Of a DNA stretch of 8,969 bases, positions 1-6,850 are shown piece after piece; the first letter of the stretch is position 1; every line of letters begins with the position of its first letter. A model generated the notes under the pieces. That model worked only from the letters and a program-made list of their open reading frames with translations. It did no database searches and was not told where the DNA came from. The DNA is from Candidatus Omnitrophota bacterium (GTDB lineage Bacteria; Omnitrophota; Gorgyraeia; DTHP01), in NCBI GenBank assembly GCA_023818555.1, contig JAMWCG010000035.1, positions 1 through 8,969 of the forward strand, given 5' to 3'. A program made the position numbers and the translations under genes.

Positions 1-41
1 CACCATCCGCTAGCTAAGAGTAGACAAACTAACTTTTTCAT
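1..41 (-). CDS. Start of an exported protein (5' end only; rest outside window)
   Basis: Only the first 13 codons are visible. They read MKKLVCLLLASGW, with two lysines followed by a hydrophobic stretch, which is the beginning of a Sec signal peptide or lipoprotein signal. The ATG (complement of 39-41) is preceded by a near-perfect Shine-Dalgarno sequence at good spacing, so the start is well supported despite the short length. The gene begins 34 bp after the stop of the LacI-family regulator with no separate promoter visible between them, so it is probably co-transcribed with the regulator and may be one of its targets (inference). The function of the mature protein cannot be told from what is present. 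Confidence 0.72.
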   Translation of the reverse strand, partial: MKKLVCLLLASGW

Positions 42-47
42 CGCTAC

Positions 48-57
48 TCACCTCCTT
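48..57 (-). promoter_or_regulatory. Strong ribosome binding site for the left-edge gene
   Basis: On the minus strand this reads AAGGAGGTGA, nearly a full complement to the 16S rRNA 3' end, and ends 6 nt before the ATG. It is the main evidence that the truncated frame at the window edge is a real gene. Confidence 0.75.
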
Positions 58-75
58 TCTTTTAAAATTTATTAC

Positions 76-1089
76 CTAACCGGAACCCCTTATCAACAAT
101 TCTGCAGAAAATTCTTTACTTATATACCTTTTTACTTTCCCCTGGAGAATGTCATAAATTACTTTTACTGCCAGATAACCCATCTCCGCTAAAGGAAATT
201 TTAGAGTGGTAAGTGGAGGGTTAGTAAACTCTCCTTGAGGAATTCCGTCAAAGCCTACCACCTTTATATCCCGGGGACAATTTAAGCCAAATTCTCCGAT
301 TGCGCGCAGAGCCCCTATGGCCATCGCATCATTAAGACAATAAAAAACACCAGGGAACGGGGTTTCTTTTTGTAAAATTATTCTTGCGCATTGGTAACCT
401 CCTTCTTCACTGAAATGGCCATTGAAAATCCTCTCCTCAGAAAATACTCCTATTTTTTTCTTGAAATAATCTAAGAATGCTTTTTTTCTTGCCTCCGCAT
501 CCGGAGAATTTTTTTCTCCACCGATGAGATAGAAATTTTTATATCCTTTATCTAATAAATACTTAAGCAATTTTTTACTTGCCTTATAGCTATTTACATA
601 AAGCTGGTTTATTTTCAGATTTTCCTGATAATCATTAATTACTACTAAAGGTAAAATCTTTCCTCTGTTTTCGGCAATCTCTTTCTCTAAGTTCGGGAAA
701 GTATCTTTAAAGGCGTGAGTAATAATAATTCCATCTATACCCTCATAATCTAAAAGTATAGAAAGAGAGGAAAATTCTTCGCGCGAGATGAGTTTAAGGT
801 CATATTTAATTTCTTGTAAACCTCTAAGCACTCCCTTCATTATTTCACCTACATAACCCGAAATGGTATCGGTGCGAAAGTTCATTAAAAGCCCTAAAGT
901 CTCGGTTCTTCCTTTCCTTAAAGCCTTAGCCATCCTTTGCGGACGGTAGCCCAGCTCTTTAGCCATCTCTTTTACTTTATTCAAAGTCTCGGATTTTAAT
1001 AGGGATTGCGTGAGCGGATTAAGCGCCCGTGAAACGGTAGCCACGGAAACCCCACATCTTCTCGCTAATTCCTGAATCGTTAACCTCAT
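76..1089 (-). CDS. LacI-family transcriptional regulator
   Basis: This is a 337-residue DNA-binding repressor, the normal size for the LacI/GalR family. Residues 3-22 form the helix-turn-helix (LTIQELARRCGVSVATVSRA). A hinge helix follows at about 50-61 (QRMAKALRKGRT), including the leucine that inserts into the operator minor groove in known members. Residues 64-337 form the periplasmic-binding-protein-like effector domain. It ends with the typical VVGFDG, NPPLTTLKFPLAEMG pattern and a GYLAVKVIYDIL helix, and is probably a sugar-sensing domain (family knowledge; the ligand is not identifiable). The frame stays open to 1143, but that upstream ATG lies within the promoter. The ATG at 1089 directly precedes the helix-turn-helix and has an AGGAGGG site 3 nt upstream, so I chose it. 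Two cre-like operators between the promoter and this start suggest autorepression. It likely also controls the exported-protein gene that follows. Confidence 0.93.
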   Translation of the reverse strand: MRLTIQELARRCGVSVATVSRALNPLTQSLLKSETLNKVKEMAKELGYRPQRMAKALRKGRTETLGLLMNFRTDTISGYVGEIMKGVLRGLQEIKYDLKLISREEFSSLSILLDYEGIDGIIITHAFKDTFPNLEKEIAENRGKILPLVVINDYQENLKINQLYVNSYKASKKLLKYLLDKGYKNFYLIGGEKNSPDAEARKKAFLDYFKKKIGVFSEERIFNGHFSEEGGYQCARIILQKETPFPGVFYCLNDAMAIGALRAIGEFGLNCPRDIKVVGFDGIPQGEFTNPPLTTLKFPLAEMGYLAVKVIYDILQGKVKRYISKEFSAELLIRGSG

Positions 1090-1092
1090 CTT

Positions 1093-1099
1093 CCCTCCT
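1093..1099 (-). promoter_or_regulatory. Ribosome binding site that fixes the LacI-family start
   Basis: The minus strand reads AGGAGGG, 3 nt before the ATG at 1089. It supports the shorter 337-residue form over the 355-residue open frame. Confidence 0.7.
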
Positions 1100-1101
1100 T
1101 T

Positions 1102-1128
1102 TGTAATCGTTTTCTGTAATCGTTTCCA
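1102..1128 (-). promoter_or_regulatory. Tandem cre-like operators for the LacI-family regulator
   Basis: Two copies of a 13-bp direct repeat occur here (1102-1114 and 1115-1127, 12 of 13 bases identical). Read on the plus strand, 1115-1128 is TGTAATCGTTTCCA, a full match to the LacI/CcpA-type consensus TGNAANCGNTTNCA with its central CG. The window 1102-1115 (TGTAATCGTTTTCT) matches except for the last base. They lie between the -10 box and the ribosome site, over the expected transcription start, where a bound repressor would block initiation. Autoregulation by the adjacent repressor is inferred. Confidence 0.68.
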
Positions 1129-1133
1129 TAAAA

Positions 1134-1162
1134 TATATAACACAAAATAGCAAATTTGTCAA
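1134..1162 (-). promoter_or_regulatory. Sigma-70-type promoter of the LacI-family gene
   Basis: The -35 box is a perfect TTGACA (complement of 1157-1162). After 17 bp comes TATATA (complement of 1134-1139), preceded by TGT, an extended -10 element. A shifted box, TATATT at 1132-1137, is also possible with a 19-bp spacer. A run of C residues sits just upstream of the -35 box. The promoter begins 23 bp after the stop of the pentein gene. Confidence 0.72.
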
Positions 1163-1185
1163 GGGGGATAATAAAAAATCTAAAC

Positions 1186-2562
1186 TTATCGGTATTGCCC
1201 TGCTTTCTCAGAAGCGCGCTTGGCAGAAGATAATTTCCCCAATTCCCTAAACCTCTGGGCAATCCAATTTAAGGCAAAGTATTTTGTCTTCTTATCTAAA
1301 TCGGTGCGCAAGATAAAGCGGTATAAAGTCTCAATAGCAAAAAAATCTTCTTCTTTAAGAACAATCCTTCCCTCAGCATCTAAATAAATTGCCTCTTTTT
1401 CCATGCTTAAAAGCGCAATTAAAGCTGAGATTTCATCGTAACCATAACCCACTACTTGAAGCAGACTAATCAAAGGATAGGTCAAAGTGGTCATACAACG
1501 AATTCCTCCCCCCAATTTTAAATTTGCCTCTAAAGATGAATCCAATAACTTAATAGATTGTTTTACTTTATCTTGACCAATGACGCGAGCAATTTCTGCA
1601 TATGTTTTGGGGGCATTTATCATAAGCACTTTGCCATTGGGTAAGGAGAGAAAATTGCCGGGGCGAAGCTTCTTCTCCTCTTCGGGAATAAGCACAATCT
1701 TGTATCCCTCCCCTTCAGCAATTTCATCAACCGCAGCCTTATTTTCTTTATAGTAATCAGGGTCAACTAAAATAATTTTGCCTTCCTCAAAAATTCCCAG
1801 GAAAAAATCAAGATGCAGGAAAGATTCTCCCACCGGAGCGGGTAATTCATAAATCTTTAGCTTCCCATCTAAATTTTCTTTTATCCTTTCTTTTAAATCC
1901 GGAGCAATTCCAGAAAAATCATCTCTACTCACAGAAATTATCAAAAACCGACCCTTCTCCGACCAAACTAAATTCCCCCCAATTGCTACCCACATATCTA
2001 ATAACTTTTCTTCAGAAAAAGTTTCTCCGGATAAAAGCACATAAAGGTCTCTTGGCCAATCCTCTGCCAATCTCTTTACCCTATATCCCAGATTCTCTAT
2101 CGTCAATTTTACCCCTTCTCGCTCTTTTTTTATTTCCTCTTGCATATCCGAAGGAGTCGTTCCATAATCTATTATTTCTCCCAAAACAACCAGAGGAGAA
2201 AAAATATCAAATGAGGGACTAAATCTCTTTATAATATCTGCTAAGTCAATTTCAAGTGGAATAATCACCTTTTCTTTAAAAAGAGAAAACCAAATATTTA
2301 ATTCCTGAGCTATTTCTCTTTCCTCAATTTTCCCTTTCAGTTTAGAAACAAGAGAAGCAAAGATTTCGTTAGTTTTGGCTCGTTCTATTTGGGGTAATTC
2401 TTGAAGATTTAAAGGAGAATTAGAACCGAATTTATGGAGAATGTTTTCTACTTTAGAAACAGCTTTTATACGTCGTGTAGCTAAATAAAAATTTGAAGAA
2501 TCTAGAGAAGAGAAAATAACAAAAATCTTTAAAATCACAAATAATAAATAAATATTTCTCAT
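1186..2562 (-). CDS. Membrane-anchored or exported pentein-fold protein (deiminase/amidinotransferase superfamily)
   Basis: This 458-residue protein begins with a hydrophobic segment (about residues 4-20), a signal peptide or membrane anchor. Residues 25-150 form a helical region I do not recognise. Residues 150-363 resemble the pentein fold of agmatine, arginine and peptidyl-arginine deiminases. They hold EDWPRD (D172 as substrate-binding Asp), IGGN at 194-197, HLD (H250, D252) and GGGIRCMT with the putative nucleophile C356. The Asp/His/Asp/Cys set is therefore present. The glutamate of the EGG motif of agmatine deiminases appears replaced by I194, so substrate and even activity are uncertain. 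About 100 residues of mostly helical sequence follow the cysteine, whereas in familiar deiminases it lies near the C terminus. The gene has its own promoter and only a weak ribosome site. It lies between the large repeat-protein gene and the repressor gene. The superfamily call rests on motifs. A specific enzyme name would be a guess. Confidence 0.72.
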   Translation of the reverse strand: MRNIYLLFVILKIFVIFSSLDSSNFYLATRRIKAVSKVENILHKFGSNSPLNLQELPQIERAKTNEIFASLVSKLKGKIEEREIAQELNIWFSLFKEKVIIPLEIDLADIIKRFSPSFDIFSPLVVLGEIIDYGTTPSDMQEEIKKEREGVKLTIENLGYRVKRLAEDWPRDLYVLLSGETFSEEKLLDMWVAIGGNLVWSEKGRFLIISVSRDDFSGIAPDLKERIKENLDGKLKIYELPAPVGESFLHLDFFLGIFEEGKIILVDPDYYKENKAAVDEIAEGEGYKIVLIPEEEKKLRPGNFLSLPNGKVLMINAPKTYAEIARVIGQDKVKQSIKLLDSSLEANLKLGGGIRCMTTLTYPLISLLQVVGYGYDEISALIALLSMEKEAIYLDAEGRIVLKEEDFFAIETLYRFILRTDLDKKTKYFALNWIAQRFRELGKLSSAKRASEKAGQYR

Positions 2563-2591
2563 CTCTTATAAGTTTTATATCTTCTACTTTA

Positions 2592-2620
2592 AATATGGCA
2601 TAAAAATAGATAAGCGTCAA
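2592..2620 (-). promoter_or_regulatory. Promoter of the pentein-fold gene
   Basis: The minus strand shows TTGACG (complement of 2615-2620), a 17-bp spacer and CATATT (complement of 2592-2597; 4 of 6 consensus bases), followed by TTTAAAG. A CCACCCC tract lies directly upstream of the -35 box. The box lies 30 nt upstream of the ATG. The -10 box is weaker than in the other two promoters of the window. Confidence 0.55.
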
Positions 2621-2647
2621 GGGGTGGAATTATTTTTAAATTTCTGT

Positions 2648-5600
2648 TCAATAAATAATCAGGCGTGGCCTTTCCCGAAACCACCATCTCCGCCAGACCA
2701 CTATCCTTATAGGCCTTGAACTGGTGCTTGCTCCTTGATTGTCCGTAACTGTTAAACGCGCAAGATAAACCTTCCTTATTACGCGGGAAGGGAGAGTATA
2801 GGTATGTTCAGGATTGGGTTGTAAAGAAGTTGTTCCGTCACCAAAATCCCAGAAATAAGCAACAATTTCTCCATCCGGGTCATAAGAGCCACGCGAGGAA
2901 AATTCTACTCTTAAAGGGCTCCTTCCCCAGCGCGGATAAGCAGTTGCTCTTACCACGGGAGGTTGATTAGAAGGTGGTGTGGGCGTTGGGCTCGGCGTCG
3001 GCGTTGGAGTCGGCGTCGGCGTTGGAGTCGGCGTCGGCGTTGGAGTCGGCGTCGGACCGGGATTAATCACTAAAGTCTCACTTACCTCCTGAGACCAAAT
3101 TCCCGTATCATCCCGTACCTTAAAATATATAGTATGTATACCTGGAGAGAGAGTTGAAGTAGTGAATGTAGGTTTATCACTTAAAATCCCATCTCTGCTT
3201 GACCTCCAGCTGTATCCTACTACCGCGCTATCTCTATCTTCACCGTGACCTATAAAAGTTATAGGCTGACCTACTTGAGGATAATGTGTAGTGGCGGGAG
3301 TAATATTATTTAAGTCCACTACATTATAAGATGCCTGTTGATTAAGGTGGTCCAAAATTGTAAGTATAGCTCCATCGTTACTCATCCATAAGCGCTTTCC
3401 TCCCGGGAAGATACTCTGGGAAAGGAATTCTCCATTTAAAGGTGAATAAATACTGGCTTCTCTGCTATCTAAAGTATAAATTCTGGTATTATCAGGCGAA
3501 AGTAGGAGGTCAAAAACCGGACCAGGCGCACCTTGCACTGGATTACCGGCTACAGTCTTCTCCCAAAGCACAGAGTTGGTATTCAAATCATAGGCTACGA
3601 TAAGCCCATTATAGAATCTTACTGTATTGTAAATCAAAAAGAACTTATCTAAAGTGGAATTGAATACCACATTCACGGGATGAGCTTTAGCAAAGGTAGT
3701 AGGCGGAACAGGTAAGGTTGTATGGGTTCCCTGTATCAAATCAATTTTCTCTATAGAAAAAACATAATATTGGTCGTACAGAGTAGGAGGTGCTACTGAC
3801 ATCACAAATACTAAGGCAAAACTCCCGTTCGGAGCCAGAACAACCATCCGAGGATAATGTTGATATTGTGCAGGTACACCATCAGGTGGAAGTTCAAAAG
3901 AATAGAGCAAATTACCAGAATTATCAAAGAACGACACATTATCATCAGTAGTTGTATAATAAAGATTAACCAGAGGAACTCCTCCTAAAGCAGGATTAAT
4001 AAAATCAATAATGGCCCGAGAAGGGTCTGCATGGGTAAAACGAATACAGTCAACATATACCGTTCCACTATTCGGAGACTGGTCAAAAACTAAATTCACT
4101 TGCTTTAGATGGGCTAAGTCAACACCAGTAAATCCGCTGAGCGGTAGAATCTTTTCTTCAAAAGTAGTTGAAGTACTTATACTTTGCCACTGGATATTAT
4201 TGTGTATATCCTTTAATTCCACCTTCAGATTTTCTCCTCCACTTGCCCCTTTTACCCACATCTGCAAATATGCATAAGCAGAGACATCTATGCCTACTAA
4301 ATCCGCATCTCCCTCAGGCCGCATAAAGGTCCAGAAACCTGCCCAGGAACTTCCCCGGTTATACTGCAATTTCAAAGCTGCCAAACCTTCGTGTTTATTC
4401 AAGGGGTCAAATTCTGCATTTATCGTCGCTCCACTGGAAGCCATCACACCGGAACTCCCTCCCAATTCATTGGTAAATATCCCATCATTGAAACAGTCAA
4501 CGATTAAACCCGCGGGTAAATAGTAGAGAGGAGAAAGATCTGTGAATCTAATTAAATCTATGGAAATTTCTCCTGAGGGGCTTTCAGTCTGGTCAAAAAC
4601 GATATTTATCTGTTTGAGATGATGTAGGTCTACACCCGTAAATACTGATAAAGGAATGACCAGTTCTTGATAAGTGGTTTGTGCTCCATTATAAAAATTA
4701 GGCACGACAATACAATTAACCGCGTGGAAATTATTTTCCACATCTTTTAACTCTATTTTAAAGCGTTCACCTCCGTTTACTCCTTTTACCCACATTCTAA
4801 AATCGGTATAACCAGAAACATCCCGACCCACTACATCCCCATCTCCTCCTGGACGGAGAAAACTGAAATATCCTACCCAGGAGGAGCCAAGATTATAATT
4901 CATACTCAATGCTCCAAAACCTTCTTTTATCCTGGGATTACTACTTCCTCCCTCTTCAAAATCAATCTCCATAATCCCTGCACTATTACCTGGTGGAACT
5001 GTTGTCCCGGTCAGACCTCCTAAATTATTAGGCCATGTACCATCGTTAAAGTCGTCCACCACTAACCCCCCAGTTCCCGGAGGAGGAGAACTCTCATCAG
5101 TAAAACGAATGTAATCTAAATAAACTGTGCCTGTATTAGGTTCTTGGTCAAAGATAATATTTACCTGTTTTAAAGAAGATAAATTTACTCCCGTAAATAA
5201 AGCTAAAGGTATCACCGCTTCGCGATATTCTGTAGTTAAACCACCCGTAAATCCCGAAGCCACAATTATATTTACCGCATACTTACTACCCGCAGTATCC
5301 TCAAGTTCTACCTTAAATCTCTCTCCCCCCGCATTTCCCCTCGTTTTTACACGGATATCGGTAAAACTGGTTAGATTGTAACCACTGCGATCCGGCCGCA
5401 GAAAAGACCAGTAACCTACCCAAGAATCAGGACCACGGTTGTAATCCAATTTCAAAACCCCTAAACCCTCGTGAGGAACTGAGTCATTGATATAAGTTTC
5501 CGAAATATTCTGCCGAGAATCTGCAGGTTGAGGGTCCATTGTCCCACAGTCACCTCTTAATTCATTGGGACCTGAACCATCGTTAAAATTATCCAAAATA

Positions 5601-6802
5601 AGTCCGGGGAGAGGGGAAGGCGAGGGGCTGAGGTTGGTAAAATAGATTTTATCCAGATAAATAGTATGGCTTCCTGCTTTATCAAAAACAAGATTTACTT
5701 GCTTGAGTTTTCGCATATCCACACCAGTGAAGGTAGAAAGAGGGATTACCAGTTCTTGATAGGCCGTAGTTAAACCATTAGCGAAATTAGGAGCAACAGT
5801 AATATTAACTCCGTGAAGATGGCTATAGGTGCTGGTGTTAGAGATGTCAAAATCGGAATCGGATAATTCCACTTTAAATTTCTCACCTCCGTTGTATCCT
5901 TTCACCCACATGCGAATATCGGTGTAAGCACTTACATCTCGGGCAACCGACCACTGGTCAAAATATCCCGCCCAACCACCCGAAGGAATACCCAGAGTGA
6001 ATTTTAAAGCATAACTACCCTCATAGGCGTTGGCACTGTTAAACTGATAGGAATCACTATGACCCACAGAACCCATAAAACCTGCTACCCCCCCTAAATT
6101 GGGGCCCAGTCTTCCATCATTGAAATCATCGTAAATGGGAAGTCCTGGGGGAGTAGGACTCGGGCTAGGTGTGGGAGAAGGAAGAGGTGTATCCGTAAAG
6201 CGGATGTAATCAATATAAATTGTTCCTGAAGTAGGTGCCTGGTCAATTACAATATTTACCTGCATAAGATGAGTTAAGTCTACTCCTGCAAAAAGAGAAA
6301 GCGGTATAATTATTTCCTGATAGGTGGTAGATAAACCGGTTTCAAAACCAGGTAATGTAGTAATTTCTACTCCTTTAAGATGAGAATAGGAAGAGGGGTC
6401 CTGCCAGTTAAAATAAACATCCGCTAATTCTACTTTAAATTTTTCTCCTCCATCCTTTCCTTTTGCCCAGATTCTTATATGGGTGTAAGCGGAAACATTG
6501 TGAGGAATGTTCCACTTATCCCAGAAGCCTGCCCATGCGCCTGCAGGAAAATTATAAATAATACCTAAAGCATAACTCCCTTCATATTTATTAACCGAGG
6601 TCAAGCCAATCGTAGGGTCGTACCTTCCTCCTGCAGACATTCCTCCCGCATTTCCTCCATCATTAGGTCCACGCACCAGGTCATTAAAATCATCAAAAAC
6701 TAACTCTGCTGCTTCCAGGTTGAAAAAACCGCTGACAAAAAAGATAAAACCAAGACATAGCCAAAGTTTTAAAAAAAATAGAAAAAACAAATTTTTCTTC
6801 AT
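2648..6802 (-). CDS. Large secreted multidomain protein: five beta-sandwich repeats, propeller-like region, PKD domains
   Basis: This 1384-residue protein has a Sec signal peptide (about residues 1-32). Five homologous domains follow, at about 33-204, 222-389, 401-569, 580-755 and 766-924. Each opens with a D-FNDG, PN-LGG type motif, has a central MWVKG, GGE-FKVEL core and ends with FTGVDL, LKQVN, VFDQ, YIDYIRFTD. Their length and pattern resemble galactose-binding-like, carbohydrate-binding beta-sandwiches. Pro/Ser/Thr linkers (about 206-220 and 392-400) and SSPPPGTGG (571-579) separate some copies. Residues 930-1172 look like a beta-propeller (blade-like strands such as LLLSPDNTRIYTLDS). 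Residues 1173-1247 form an Ig/PKD-like domain, 1248-1277 a Pro-Thr linker, and 1279-1368 a clear PKD domain (SYDPDGEIVAYFWDFGDGT). The last 22 residues are rich in Arg and Trp. It is probably a surface or extracellular glycan-binding or adhesive protein, and I see no catalytic domain. GGGAGGT lies 5 nt upstream of the ATG, and a strong promoter precedes it, so it is likely monocistronic. Confidence 0.88.
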   Translation of the reverse strand: MKKNLFFLFFLKLWLCLGFIFFVSGFFNLEAAELVFDDFNDLVRGPNDGGNAGGMSAGGRYDPTIGLTSVNKYEGSYALGIIYNFPAGAWAGFWDKWNIPHNVSAYTHIRIWAKGKDGGEKFKVELADVYFNWQDPSSYSHLKGVEITTLPGFETGLSTTYQEIIIPLSLFAGVDLTHLMQVNIVIDQAPTSGTIYIDYIRFTDTPLPSPTPSPSPTPPGLPIYDDFNDGRLGPNLGGVAGFMGSVGHSDSYQFNSANAYEGSYALKFTLGIPSGGWAGYFDQWSVARDVSAYTDIRMWVKGYNGGEKFKVELSDSDFDISNTSTYSHLHGVNITVAPNFANGLTTAYQELVIPLSTFTGVDMRKLKQVNLVFDKAGSHTIYLDKIYFTNLSPSPSPLPGLILDNFNDGSGPNELRGDCGTMDPQPADSRQNISETYINDSVPHEGLGVLKLDYNRGPDSWVGYWSFLRPDRSGYNLTSFTDIRVKTRGNAGGERFKVELEDTAGSKYAVNIIVASGFTGGLTTEYREAVIPLALFTGVNLSSLKQVNIIFDQEPNTGTVYLDYIRFTDESSPPPGTGGLVVDDFNDGTWPNNLGGLTGTTVPPGNSAGIMEIDFEEGGSSNPRIKEGFGALSMNYNLGSSWVGYFSFLRPGGDGDVVGRDVSGYTDFRMWVKGVNGGERFKIELKDVENNFHAVNCIVVPNFYNGAQTTYQELVIPLSVFTGVDLHHLKQINIVFDQTESPSGEISIDLIRFTDLSPLYYLPAGLIVDCFNDGIFTNELGGSSGVMASSGATINAEFDPLNKHEGLAALKLQYNRGSSWAGFWTFMRPEGDADLVGIDVSAYAYLQMWVKGASGGENLKVELKDIHNNIQWQSISTSTTFEEKILPLSGFTGVDLAHLKQVNLVFDQSPNSGTVYVDCIRFTHADPSRAIIDFINPALGGVPLVNLYYTTTDDNVSFFDNSGNLLYSFELPPDGVPAQYQHYPRMVVLAPNGSFALVFVMSVAPPTLYDQYYVFSIEKIDLIQGTHTTLPVPPTTFAKAHPVNVVFNSTLDKFFLIYNTVRFYNGLIVAYDLNTNSVLWEKTVAGNPVQGAPGPVFDLLLSPDNTRIYTLDSREASIYSPLNGEFLSQSIFPGGKRLWMSNDGAILTILDHLNQQASYNVVDLNNITPATTHYPQVGQPITFIGHGEDRDSAVVGYSWRSSRDGILSDKPTFTTSTLSPGIHTIYFKVRDDTGIWSQEVSETLVINPGPTPTPTPTPTPTPTPTPTPTPSPTPTPPSNQPPVVRATAYPRWGRSPLRVEFSSRGSYDPDGEIVAYFWDFGDGTTSLQPNPEHTYTLPSRVIRKVYLARLTVTDNQGASTSSRPIRIVVWRRWWFRERPRLIIY
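2982..3053 (-). repeat. 18-bp tandem repeat encoding the Pro-Thr linker
   Basis: Four adjacent 18-bp units lie at 2982-2999, 3000-3017, 3018-3035 and 3036-3053. The last three are identical (plus strand GGCGTTGGAGTCGGCGTC) and the first differs at two bases. Each encodes six residues of alternating Pro and Thr, with one Ser in the divergent copy. The array is GC-rich inside an AT-rich gene. Exact copies in frame suggest recent slippage expansion, so linker length may vary between strains (inference). Confidence 0.9.
4031..6706 (-). repeat. Five tandem protein-level domain repeats in the large secreted protein
   Basis: The copies lie at 6191-6706, 5636-6139, 5096-5602, 4538-5065 and 4031-4507, in protein order 1 to 5. 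They are clearly homologous as protein but differ at many synonymous positions. The GGE-FKVEL motif, for example, is spelled differently in every copy, so the duplications are old. Copies 1 and 2 share a WAG-(F/Y)-x-(K/Q)-W middle section and a SYSHL or TYSHL segment. Copies 3 to 5 instead have W-(V/A)-G-(Y/F) followed by FLRP or FMRP. Copy 5 lacks part of the loop before the FTGVDL motif. Confidence 0.88.
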
Positions 6803-6807
6803 CTTTT

Positions 6808-6814
6808 ACCTCCC
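6808..6814 (-). promoter_or_regulatory. Ribosome binding site of the large secreted protein
   Basis: The minus strand reads GGGAGGT, 5 nt before the ATG at 6802. It confirms the start that places MKKN and a hydrophobic signal peptide at the N terminus. Confidence 0.7.
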
Positions 6815-6850
6815 AGTTCTATATTTTGTTTATTTACTTTCTTCTAAAAA

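Noticed and set aside
1090..1143. Upstream ATG extending the LacI-family protein by 18 residues
   Set aside because: The ATG lies in the promoter, at the -10 region, so it would not be on the transcript. The ATG at 1089 has the ribosome site and starts at the helix-turn-helix.
1983..2222. A 79-codon plus-strand open frame opposite the pentein gene
   Set aside because: No ribosome site or family pattern, and it lies opposite the WPRD motif region of a real gene.
2982..3053. Possible CRISPR-like array
   Set aside because: The 18-bp units are contiguous without spacers and encode a Pro-Thr linker in frame.
3983..4015. Possible start of a sixth binding-domain repeat (IIDFINPALGG)
   Set aside because: It resembles the D-FNDG, LGG opening, but none of the later repeat motifs follow. 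The sequence passes straight into the propeller-like region.
4011..5381. Plus-strand open frames opposite the repeat domains (4011-4277, 4290-4523, 5127-5381)
   Set aside because: They arise from the repeated coding sequence on the other strand. The similar positions reflect the domain repeats, not genes.
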